From: Laburnicola sp. R22_1
Lineage: Eukaryota; Ascomycota; Dothideomycetes; Pleosporales; Didymosphaeriaceae
DNA: 64,000 nt
Assembly (NCBI GenBank): GCA_014281115.1
Contig: JACONQ010000003.1
Coordinates: forward strand, 1 to 64,000
Direction: 5' to 3'
The position numbers and the translations under genes are program-made. The notes beneath the pieces are model-generated. The model was not told where the DNA came from. It did not search any database and saw only the letters and a list, made by a program, of their open reading frames with translations. This document shows positions 1-11,495 of this stretch, piece by piece. The stretch's first letter is position 1. Each line of letters opens with the position of its first letter.

Positions 1-51
1 TACGTATTGCTAAGGTTAAAAGGATTCATTCCCACGGTAACACCAGCACCT
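1..51 (+). other. Untrimmed Nanopore adapter and native barcode NB07
   Basis: Bases 1-11 (TACGTATTGCT) equal the 3' end of the Oxford Nanopore ligation adapter top strand. Bases 12-19 (AAGGTTAA) and 44-51 (CAGCACCT) equal the two flanks used in native barcoding. The 24 bases between them (20-43, starting AAGGATTCATTC) equal native barcode 07 as I remember it. The block lies directly outside the telomere array, as expected if the adapter was ligated to a chromosome end. This is a sequencing artefact, not biology. The match is from memory of the kit sequences. Confidence 0.95.
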
Positions 52-219
52 ACCCTAACCCTAACCCTAACCCTAACCCTAACCCTAACCCTAACCCTAA
101 CCCTAACCCTAACCCTAACCCTAACCCTAACCCTAACCCTAACCCTAACCCTAACCCTAACCCTAACCCTAACCCTAACCCTAACCCTAACCCTAACCCT
201 AACCCTAACCCTAACCCTA
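52..219 (+). repeat. Telomere, about 28 copies of CCCTAA
   Basis: An uninterrupted CCCTAA array, the C-rich strand reading 5' to 3' into the chromosome as expected for a left end. It is the standard fungal TTAGGG telomere. No variant units are seen. It passes directly into the relic frame that ends near 221. Confidence 0.97.
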
Positions 220-220
220 G

Positions 221-2856
221 GTAGTCTTAGAGAAGGTGGCGTCTCTACTCTGCTACTACAGCAAGCAGACGTAGCTAGAATCTAGCGCTAGATTCTCTAC
301 TATCTTATTATTAAATACGTACACCTTAGAATTGTTAAATAGCGTCTTAATATTAGCGTAGAACTACAAGTACACTAGTCTGTCTATGTTCTCCTATTTG
401 CGTAGTATAGTAGATAGCGTCTAATCTATTAAATCTCTTATAGTGGCCTATAGGTAAGTTGCCACTTAAGAACTGCCTCTTATGCGCTTGCTATCTTTTA
501 GCAGCTTTATGCGCGTGTGGGCGTATAACTCTAGGTAGCACCGCTTTTAGAAAAAAGTCTTAGCCTCGAATTTGGCTAGAATAGAGTTGTATAAATAGAT
601 ATAGTCCTCTAATATAATTGTCTTAGTAATGTCTATAAAGGTATAATCTCTATTATAAAACTGCGGATAAGCAGCCTTTGCCTAGGCCCCCTTCTAGCGC
701 CTATACGTAATGCTTAAATTATTTATTATATGTGTAAGCTTAGTGTTCTTTGTATATATAAATAGGGTAGTGTTATTAAAGCGATTTAAGCTAGGGTTTT
801 TAGTAATCTGTTTAAGAATAGTAGTCTATAGCAAATTAAGATACTAGTGCTATAGCCTATATATTAAGAGCTGCTTCTATATGCTTTCTTTTTGCTTTAA
901 CGTCTTTGTTAATACTGCTATTACTCCCCTACTAGCATTATTCTTAGAGATAGAAAGATATAACGCTAGGGTCGAGTTATTTATAGTTTTACTAATGGCT
1001 AGAAGTAGTATAGTATCTAGCCAGAGCTGCTAGTCTTACTTACTTAGGTAGGTACTATGCTTATACTAGCTTTTAAGGTAAAGTTTTAAAAAGAAGATAA
1101 ATATTAGTAGCGAATTAATACTGCCTATAATAGAACTAAAGTAGTAATAAGGGATTTTGTGTAGTAGTAGGTTCCTTGTCGCTAGGTCGCCGCGATAATT
1201 ATACGCAAACACTATAAGGTAGAAATATATATTTGTGTCTAGATTTAGGATAGGATGCGCCAAAGAGTGCTAGTTAATACTATTCTAGGCAAACGCTAGA
1301 CTACTAGGAAAGTAGCACACACTATCTATATTAAATCTTATCTTAGTAGCACGTCCTTTTCTATTACTATTATAGTGCTGTTATAGGCAAAGGTTATAGG
1401 GTAGCTTCTTATTAGAGGTGCTAACATCTTTAGGAAAAGCTATAGAACTCGTGCCCTTAAATATAGCCTTTAGGTCTAAGTCTTTAGGTAGAGTAGAGGG
1501 TTATATTAGCTTTAGGTTGCTAAGAATATCTAGAAGAGGCGTTTCCCCATTATATACTCCGCAAAGTAGGCGCGTAATCTTCTTAAATAATAAGTATATA
1601 GAGTGTATATTAGGGCGCTAGTAGTATTCCTAGTAATGTGTATTCGCCTCTGCGTGCTCCTTATACGTGCAGTCTTAGAAATTCCGCAACTGCTTAGCGA
1701 GTTAGTAGGCAGTTTGCTTAGTAGGTAGTGTAGAAGGGCTACTTATTCGAGGGGTCGAGTGTACTAGCAACGCTGCTTAGGCGGCGTCTAGGCTAGGCAC
1801 GTTTCTAGAATAAGTAAAGGGGAAAGGTAACGCAGTGGCTATTATTTTATACGTGGCTTTCTAAAAAGTATTATTATTATTAAATAGTGGTGGCAGGCAA
1901 GGTATACTATAATTAGGTAATGGCGGTAATAGTAGAGGCGTGCTATGGCTAGGAGATAGTTATGCTAGCTATAGTGTGTTATTACTCTTAGATAGTTATC
2001 TAAATATAGGTTTAACTTACGATAGTAGTGTGTTGCTTTAGACTAGAAAGGTCTTATATTAGCCGCGCCTTATGCTTAACTAAGCTAAAGGAACGCTGCG
2101 CTAGCTAAGTGTTTGCGGACTATTTAGAGTATCTATAGAAGCGTTAGTAGCTTTTACTAGCGTGGATATTAATATATAGTAAGCACTACGCGTGTTTATA
2201 ATAGGGGGCTTCTTTATAGTAGCTATGTTCTTAGTAATAGGCGCTATAAATAATTGCTGCAGGTTGCTATTCTTAATAGTCTAGATTTAGCCTACTATAT
2301 TATATATAGGTTTGCTATTTGTCTCTACTAGGCTTTCTATATTCTCTAAGTACTTTAGAAGTTTATCTATATTTGTAATAATACTAGCCTATATCTTAAG
2401 TAGAATTTCTATAGTGCTTATATTAATTTTCTCTATTTGTTGTAGTATATATTGTTTGTACTTAGTATGCTTATTTGTTTATTTCTTCTTACTTGCCTAA
2501 AGTTGGCTAATTACTACCGCGGCTTCTCTATTATCTACTGCTAGTAGTGTAAGAGGAGATGGTAGTTTGTATATATTCTTGCCTTCTAGCGACTTATTTG
2601 GCTAAATAAGAGAATCTTAAGGGACAGGAACGTCGACGCTAATCTAAAGACTAAGGTCGGAGTAGATAGTAGTTAGCGCGCCTAGGAGCGTAGGTACGTA
2701 GGCAATAAACTTAGCTAGTCTTTCTAGGCCTTAGCTTCGCAGATATTATTAGTAGTTGCTTTCTCTCTTCGCTTCTATTACTACTTCTGTGCTTAGGTGC
2801 TTCTGAGGCCTTCTGGAAGCTTAACCTGTTTTTGTAGAGTTATATATTAAAGGCAT
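221..2856 (-). pseudogene. Relic of an unidentified subtelomeric protein gene, about 878 codons
   Basis: From an ATG at 2856 one minus-strand frame can be followed without a frameshift to about 221, where it reads into the telomere. It is broken only by TAG and TAA codons, which fit Gln (CAG/CAA) and Trp (TGG) codons changed by RIP. Two checkpoints, 1263 and 714, lie in the same frame as 2856. The predicted protein starts MPLIYNST, has a Lys/Gln-rich helical stretch near residues 135-210, and a charged region near the telomere end. I do not recognise the family. The absence of a clear C-terminal stop suggests the gene was cut by chromosome-end formation. The stretch open at 1066-1263 is a surviving piece of this frame, not a gene. 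Confidence 0.7.
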
Positions 2857-3925
2857 TACGCCGTTAGTATAAACTATGTATAGCGTAGAGTTAGACTTAT
2901 CTACTATAATAATAGCGTAGATATATAGCCAGAGGATATGGATTATAGAGGGGTTAGGGCTTAACTTAATAAAATTCTAAATTAAACCCATTTTAGATTT
3001 AGCGTAATCCTCCCTTCCGCCCGCTGTAGCGAATTAGGGCCTCCCTTCGCGACGGCACCGCCTCTTAACACAGATAAATTTAACTTCCATAGCCTTAGTT
3101 ACGAATTCGAAAACTAGGATTAGCTCGTACGCTTCTACTATATACTTTAGACTCTTAGTTAGAGTCTACTAGCTGCCTTCTACCGGCACTTCTACTAATT
3201 CTTAAGTTGCCTAGAATTTAGTTTATGCTTATATATAATTACGCAATACCTACCTATATCTTAAGTAGAGTTTCTAAAGTCCTTATATTTAGGTTCTTTG
3301 TCTATTATAAAATGCGCTACTCGAAGGACTTAGTGCACTTATTTGTCTGTTCCTTCTTACTTTCTTATAGTTAGCTAAGAACCACTATGGCCTCTATATT
3401 ATTTACTACTAGCAGCGGTCTGTATACCTTTTTATTATCTATTAATATATTTGGCTAGATAATAGGATCTTAAGAGATAAGAATATTAGCGCTAGTTTAA
3501 AGATTAACAGCTAGATAGGTGCTGGTTAGAATGCCTAGAAAAGGTGCAGACTTATAGTAGATAAAGTTAGGGCAAGTCTCGCGCTAGGAACTAGGATTCT
3601 TTCTACGCAAATATTCTTTGCAATTTTATCTTCGCTTTGCCTTTGCCTAAGCTTTGGCTGTGGGATATTTTCTTAGCCTACTAAGAGGTCTGTTATATAA
3701 GGAGGAAACAGTGCGTTCCTTTATTCCTCCCTTCCCGTTTTTTTATAGTTGGCTAGGAACTACTACAGCCTCTATATTATTTATCGCTAGTAGTGGTCTA
3801 TATATATCCTTACTCTAGGGTGACTTATTTGGCTAGATAAGAGGATATTAGGTAATAAGAATGTTAACGCCAACTTAAAGATTAATATCTAGATAGGCAG
3901 TAGTTAAAATGCGTAGAGATGCAGG
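2395..3925 (-). repeat. Three diverged copies of the N-terminal part of the subtelomeric gene
   Basis: The segment at about 2395-2700 recurs at about 3255-3560 and 3735-3925, same orientation. On the minus strand all three encode a stretch with the pattern Asn-Ile-Tyr..Leu-Leu..Val-Val..Ser-Gln-Leu followed by Lys-rich sequence, with RIP-type stops. Upstream sequence near 2950-3150 also resembles 4150-4320. So the promoter and 5' end of the gene were duplicated in tandem, with later copies truncated. Boundaries are approximate because the copies differ at many C/T and G/A sites. Confidence 0.6.
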
Positions 3926-4359
3926 CTTGTAGTAGATAGAGTTAGGGCGAGTTTTACCCTAAAGGCAATGGGCCTTTCTGCACGAATCTTCTTCTTCTTT
4001 GTAATCCTAAGTCTATATTATCTTAGCCTTAGCTTTTACTATGCGATATCTCTTTGGTCTTTCTTTAGGCATATTATAAGCCATAGATACTGCGTTGTTA
4101 TTATCTGTTAAGAATACTTTATAAGTAAGTAAAGGGATTTAGGAGCTAATAATCTCGGCTTAGCGTACTCTAAATTAAACCCTAATATAGGTTAGTGTCT
4201 CGCTTTATGCGCCTTACCGGATTTGGGCCTTATCTTAATAGAAACACCACCTTTTAATATCGATAACTTAATAACTGTAACCTTAATTAGAAATTAGAAA
4301 AGTGTATTTAATTCGTATAACGAGCCTGTATGTTCTCGACTCTTAAAATAAGAAAATTA

Positions 4360-5875
4360 TTTCTCGAAATTTCCTAATCTTAACCGCGGTTCCAATCTTT
4401 ATTTAAAACCCTAATATTTTTCTACTTTAAACTCCTAACCCTCTTTTTACTTTAAAATTCTAACTCTCTCTCTACTTTAAAATTATAACTCTTTTCTTAC
4501 TTTAAAATTCTAACTTTCTTTTTATTATAAAATTCTAACTCTTTTTATATATTTTACTCTACTATTATTCTATTATAATTTTCTCTTATTATATTTTTAC
4601 TTTTTCTCTCTTTTCTTTCTCTATTCTTATCTAATATTTTCTTTCTACTTTCTTTTTCTTTACTTTTGTTTTCTTTTCTTTATATACTTTCTTCTTTACT
4701 TTACCTAAATACTTATCTTTTTCTTTTTTCTTTTTTAACTATACTTAATATTATAACTTTATTTTATTTTATATACACTCTATATAATTCTTACTCTACT
4801 TTCTAATATTAATTTTTATCTTTTTACTTCTATTCTTTTAAAACCCTGACTTTGTTTTTCCTTTTTATTTTATAAACTTTTTTTATTTTTTTATTTTAAT
4901 TATACTCTTCTATATAACTTATATATATACTTTTATATTTTTTTCTCTTCTCTTTTTATCTTCTTTTTATTTTTTCTTTCTTTTCTATTTTTATTATCTT
5001 ATACTTACCCTATAATTTTACCTTTTTTTATCTTTCTTTTATATTATATTATACTTTATACTCTGCTATTTCTCTTTACTCTTTTTATTATTTTTTTTTC
5101 TTTGGTTTTTATTTTCTTATTTTCTACTACTCTCTCTTATTATAATCTTTTCCATTTTCTATTTAACTTTAACTTTAATAAAATCTTTCTACTTTTTAAA
5201 CTTTTATTTTATTTTATTTTATTTTATTTTATTTTATTTTATTTTATTTTATTTTATTTTATTTTATTTTATTTTATTTTATTTTATTTTATTTTATTTT
5301 ATTTTATTTTATTTTATTTTATTTTATTTTATTTTATTTTATTTTATTTTATTTTATTTTATTTTATTTTATTTTATTTTATTTTATTTAGATCTCCTTT
5401 ACTTTTTCTTTTTATATTTCTTTTATCTTCACTTTCTATATTATGTTGTTTTGTCTTTTCTTTATTTTCATATATTTCCAAACTCTAAACTTTCTTTCTA
5501 ACTCTTTACTTACTTTTAACTTATATTACTTTCTTATAACTCTTTTATATAAACTTTAATTATCTTTTTATATAAAAACTCTACCTCTCTTTTTATATTA
5601 ATATCCTAATTCTTTTCCTATATTAAAACTCTAACTCTCTCTATACTAAAAAACGCTAATACTCTCTATACTTAAAAACTCTAACTCTTTCTTATCTATT
5701 TTATATATAATTTTTTTCTATTTATTCGATTATATTCTTAACTTAATAAAAAAATTCTTAATTCTATATTCCTTTATTTTCTATAATCCTACCTATCTTC
5801 TTTTACTTTATTTTATCTTACTTTTTTATATTTTATATTACTTAATAACTTTATAAAACTCTCTATTCTCTTACT
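4360..5875. repeat. T/C-rich low-complexity tract with an ATTTT array at 5202-5389
   Basis: The plus strand is almost purely T, C and A with very little G. Near 4400-4530 there are irregular repeats of the form CTAACTCT..TACTTTAAAA. At 5202-5389 there are about 37 perfect ATTTT units. The long open frame over this array (Phe-Ile-Leu-Phe-Tyr repeats) is a by-product. No gene is visible. Confidence 0.85.
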
Positions 5876-6345
5876 CTATTCTATTCTATTCTATTATTCT
5901 ATTCTATTATTCTATTCTATTATTCTATTCTATTATTCTATTCTATTATTCTATTCTATTATTCTATTCTATTATTCTATTCTATTATTCTATTCTATTA
6001 TTCTATTCTATTATTCTATTCTATTATTCTATTCTATTATTCTATTCTATTATTCTATTCTATTATTCTATTCTATTATTCTATTCTATTATTCTATTCT
6101 ATTATTCTATTCTATTATTCTATTCTATTATTCTATTCTATTATTCTATTCTATTATTCTATTCTATTATTCTATTCTATTATTCTATTCTATTATTCTA
6201 TTCTATTATTCTATTCTATTATTCTATTCTATTATTCTATTCTATTATTCTATTCTATTATTCTATTCTATTATTCTATTCTATTATTCTATTCTATTAT
6301 TCTATTCTATTATTCTATTCTATTATTCTATTCTATTATTCTATT
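5876..6345. repeat. 13-bp minisatellite, about 36 copies
   Basis: A nearly perfect tandem array with unit ATTCTATTCTATT. The unit is itself made of TATTC/TATT sub-units. It lies between the T/C-rich tract and the 3' end of the TLH helicase relic. The uniformity of the copies suggests recent expansion. The length in the assembly may not be exact. Confidence 0.9.
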
Positions 6346-6399
6346 TTACTACGCTATTCTGCCTTATATTGTATACTATACTATTAATCTATTTTTAGC

Positions 6400-9300
6400 T
6401 TATCTTTTATATGCGACCTATATAAAAATACTTATTATAAAAAAAAATTATCTTATAATCTAATATTATTCTTTTACTACACTAATTAATACTAATCTCT
6501 TAAATATTATTATATTCTCTACTGTACTACTAATCGCGTTATCTAATAAACCTCTCCTGCCAAATTATTACTTTTAACTATTTCTAACACTTACTTCTTT
6601 CCTAAAAACGCAACTAATATTTGCCCTACTCCCGAATTATCTACTCTAAATCTCACTAACCGTGCTATTTACTACTCTCCTACTTTAGTGTACCCTAATA
6701 CTACGCCTATTAACCCGCCTACTAACACTCCTCTATACTAATAATTTTTATCTTTTACTTTCTAATACCGCCTATAACTATTTCTCTCCTACTAGTTATA
6801 TATCTTCTACGGTACTTTAAACTAAAAATACCCTAAATAACTCTTAAACTTAATTTACTCCTTAATTATCTTAATTACTTTTTTTATACTTTGGCTTTTT
6901 TATTGCTAATACTACTATATATTATACTTACTCTGCCTATCCCCCGCTACCTTATATATTCTATATTAATTTACCTACTATACTAACTACCTATATAACC
7001 ACTCTACGTCTGCACACTCCTATTATTACTACTATATTAACGTCTGCTATAGGTCTTATCACTCTTACTTCTACTACTAGAATGCTTACTACGCCTTCTT
7101 GCCTCTTATCTTAACTATATCTATCTTATTATTATTACTATTATATTTACTACTATTCTCTTTTATCTCTTTATCTACTTCTCTATATATATTATATCTC
7201 TTCTCCCCTTTTTTATATCTCTCTTAGCCCTCTTACCTATCTAAATATATATCTAACACTCGCCTTTAGTACCTTATTATTAACTCTTCCCCTTTTATAT
7301 ACAACTAAACTAATTACTATTCTACCTTAGTTGGCTTATTATTACACGCTTATTTATTCTCTTTCTACCCTATAATAATAGCCTCGCTCTATAATCTATC
7401 TCGTTCTACCCTACTACTCTCTTATACGTAATCTAATATTATCCGCGGCTAATCTATATAAATAATACACTAGATGTTAGGTATATTTATTCCTATCCCT
7501 AATACGCTTATTACTATAATTACCCGCTATTTACTAGCTATAAAATCTATTAATATGCTTACTTTACCTACTATATTATAATAATACACATTATATACTA
7601 ACTACTCTACTAACTTCTTAACCTTTAGCATAGAATTGCCATATATTACTACCTTACTAGTTTAGTACTATCTTAACTTTCGCCGCGCCATCTTTACTAC
7701 AATAGCCTCTATATCCTTTTCTTTAATGCCTTATCTATCTTAACTATCTAATATGCCACGTTTATCTATATTATTCTTACTCGAAATATCTTAGCCTAAT
7801 TCCGCTTAAAATATATCTATTAAAATAACTCGCTCTTCTTACTTAGCAGTAATATTACTATTAACAACACTATTTGCGTTTGAGCAGCTACTAACTTACC
7901 TAACTACTATATCTACTTACGGAATATATACCGCTAGTTTAATATAATATAATACTTATTAATTATAATCTAGTCTAACTACTATATTACCTATAACTAG
8001 TTTAAAAACGTCGCAAACTTCTCTTTCACTACTAACTTAGGCGTTACTAATACTATCGCGACTATATTAGGCGGACGGCGTCCCTTCTATACTATATATA
8101 ATATTTCTAACAACTTACACTATTATATTATATCTTCCTATAACGTAATTAATAGAATTATAATAATAGTAGTTCTGCCCTACTCTGCCCACGCCGGCAA
8201 TATAAATAACAAACTCTTCCTACTACCTATTAGTATTATAGTCATAATAGGGCTCTCGCCTATAATAATAGTATTAATGGCTTCTTTCTACACGCTATAG
8301 AACTCCGCTATTCTACTTATTATCCGTTTTAACTGTGCTATTATATCTATCTTTCTTAATTGCCCCTATTAATTAATCCTCGCCTTGTCTACTTCGCTCT
8401 TAAATAGTCCTCTCTTTTACTTCTTACTTATCGTCTTCTCTATATTAGCTTAGAACCCTAAAAATTAATACTAATCCATACTTAATATCTAAAACTACTA
8501 TTACTTATCTACTACTACCCTAGCTTACTCTATAATTCCTTACGCGTATATTAATTCTATAATATGCGTAGTATATCCTACCTACTTATTAGTAATTAAC
8601 GCGTCTATATTCTCCTTATTCTACTTTTTATTCTCGTCTCCCTCTTTTGTCTAAAATATTATAGATCTATATAAAAATCGCCAACTTATACTAATGGCAA
8701 TCTTATAGTACGTAGTAATTATTAACTTATATTCTATTTCTATCTGGCTCTTACGCTTTAACGTCTTCTATAACCTCTCTATTATCTACTTACGTCTATT
8801 AGAGTCCGCTGGCCATATATATAATAACACGCTCTCCTTTTCCTATACTAACGCCTCTAACTACTACTAGAATAGCAATACTAACTATATATATAACACT
8901 ACTAACTCGCCTACTTTGCATAGCAAATATTAATAAATAATCTTAATATTACTACTAATATTATATCCCTTATAGTAACGCGTTATAAATACCACTATGC
9001 TATTCTTAATAAATATATTATAGTGCCCCCCTTTTATAGTATTGCTGTGCCGAACGCTTAATATTTCTAGTTCTTTTACTAGCTATTCGCCTATAATATA
9101 TATTAACATAGCTAACTTTTTCTAGAACTTAATAATGCGCCCTATATACCACTTAATAGCCTCTTAGTCTATCTCTAAACGCGTTTCTGGCTTTATAAAC
9201 CTGTCCTAGATGCTAGTATCTCTTTCTATCCGCTTAAATAACCACCTCTTTCTATCTATAGGCATGCGGGTACAATAGTCCTTTAAAAAATTCTATCTAG

Positions 9301-10148
9301 GCCGCTTATTCGTTAAGTTATCTTGTATACTCTCCTACAAAATGCTAAGTATAGAATTAGCGACCTTGCTAGTGCTAAATATTAACTCCTCTACTAATAA
9401 CTACCGGCTTTTAGTCGCTAACCTATGCACTATACTATAAAACTAAGCTATATTAAACTGCAACCCCTTGTATAATAACTCGTCCCCGCCTATCCACTTA
9501 ATATAGCCGTGCGACGTAGTGTTATAATGAATTTTTAACCCATACATCCGCAAATCTAATATTTACTATATAGATCCGTGGCTGCCTCGCACTATAAACT
9601 TGTCTATTATCTTCTATACAAACTACAAATACTCCTTAGGCCAGCGTAGGTGTGGGCGGCTGCTATCGCTCTTGTACGCGCTGTTGTTGTCGAACTTATC
9701 CTTATTCTTATCTAATAGCTTAAATAACTCTAACGCCTGTTGCACAACTATAAAATGGGCCACTTTAATAACTACTAATAATATTAGCAAATACTACTTA
9801 GGGTCCTTCTATCCATCCTCCTTAACGCCTACCACCGCTAACGCACACACTAATAGGCTATTATACTCCTTATATATAATAGACTAGTTTAATAACGTAA
9901 TATAAAACTCTAAACACACTTTCTAGAGTCTTAATAACTTCTTAGGCTTACTAGACTTAGCACTTTCTGCCTAACACTACTCCTCCCTATCTTTTTCCTT
10001 CTCTATCGCCTTATCTGCGTTCTTTGTCTCCTCCTCTATTATCTTCTTATTTATATTTGCCATCTCTTTCTCTACATCTTCTTTGTCTACCTTCTCCTCC
10101 TCTACTCCCCTTTCTGCCTATTAAACCAACGCCTCCTATGCCTTCTAC
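6400..10148 (-). pseudogene. Telomere-linked RecQ-like helicase (TLH) relic, C-terminal part
   Basis: The minus strand encodes the middle and C-terminal parts of a telomere-linked RecQ-type helicase, heavily RIPped. Recognisable pieces include SVRHSNT followed by a Gly-His-Tyr-Asn stretch (near 9.0 kb), the region before the helicase (near 8.5-8.7 kb), a decayed Walker A, read as GESPIM..IGSRKSLLF for an original GGGKS type (near 8.2 kb), and a decayed DEAH-like box read as INKYYIILN (near 7.95 kb). Stops are TAG/TAA at Gln or Trp positions. The TLH family is subtelomeric in many fungi, which fits a site about 6-17 kb from the telomere. The N-terminal part continues at 16486-17530 beyond the hAT insertion. 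The 3' end is unclear and lies near the minisatellite. Confidence 0.85.
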
Positions 10149-11495
10149 TAGACTTACTAATAATTAATTTAATTAATTTAATTAATTTAAATTAATTAAA
10201 TTGTTTACAAAATACAATTTAATTAAATTAATTACTAATTAACTAACTACCTATTATTTTGCAATTAAATTAAGCCTAGCTCGAATAATTAATTAATTCG
10301 ATTAAGTATTTAGGCTATCTCTAGTAAGGTTTTTGAGTTGGCTGTAATAGTAATCTCATAGTATCTTTCTAGTGTTGGCTTTATAATAGGCCGGGTCTAT
10401 CTAGTAGAATCTTATTAGTTATAGTACTAAGCCAAAAGTCTGTTCCCCGTAGGGGTAAGCGAGGTCCGCCATTATCACCACCCCGTCGCGCAGAGCGCTC
10501 TGGCACCCCTAATATCGCTCCTGGAGAGTTGATAATTGATATAGAGATAATTATTTAATTAATATTTTGTTTAATACCCGCGCGCACGCTAGAGAGCAAG
10601 TAGGCAGCGCGGCATACTAAGTATAAGCTTGCGAATTAGCGAATTAGGGATCCTACGCCAGCAATCTTTTAACGCCGCATAGAAGATCTTAAAGTCCTTG
10701 TCGCTATTACTAAGGTCGCCTATATTAGGGTAACGCTTATAGAGTTCTCTCTTAAGGGACTACTAGAGATATTCGATAGGGTTAATATTAGGGGAATAAC
10801 GCGGCCACTTAATTAGTTGTATACTATATTTTACTAAAAAATTAAGCGACTATTATGTCCTATAAATAGGCGCGTTGTTATGCATATAGATATCTTTTGT
10901 GTGATAATTACAGAGGAGTCCTTTGCGTAGAGCTTTAATATAACTTTATGCGCTGTATTCTTTATAATAAGCTGCTAGGTCCCTGGGCATAATTACTAAG
11001 GGACTCCGCCGAACCCACCCTCTCTAATTAAGCCAGATACTCGCCCACACTATTGCCGCGCAAGATCTTAATATAACTATCTTCTTAATTATCTTATATC
11101 TCTATTTCTTATATAGGAGACGAAAAACCTATATAGATGTGCCGCTAGAGCGTCTTTAAATAGAGCACTTATCTAAGAACTAGAAGGGCTGTCCGCGCCA
11201 ATCCCAATTGCGATATTTCTATTTAAATTAACGCCTCTCCTAGGCCACCGCGCGAGTGATCTTAGGCTTCCGCGCTGCCTAGAAGTTAGTTAGGCTCTCT
11301 GTCTTTAATACGCGATATGCAGTCGTTTAAGAGATGCGGCGGAGGGAGGCCTTATAGAGGAGGGCTAGATATTCGATCCTTAGGTTTTTTCGTGCCTCTT
11401 AATAGAGTACACGCTTGTTATATGTATTAAGCGCCTAGGGACTCCCTAATTAAGGCCGCGATTAATTGTAGTGTTGTTCTCTATAATGTGGTTTA

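Noticed and set aside
7..285. Open frame through the telomere array
   Set aside because: It starts at a TTG inside the sequencing adapter and codes the Thr-Leu repeat of CCCTAA; not a gene.
5102..5488. Open frame coding Phe-Ile-Leu-Phe-Tyr repeats, like a membrane protein
   Set aside because: It is the translation of the ATTTT array; five-base units give a repeating hydrophobic peptide by necessity.
5876..6345. Regular repeat that might be a CRISPR array
   Set aside because: The units are contiguous with no unique spacers, and the genome is eukaryotic. It is a minisatellite.
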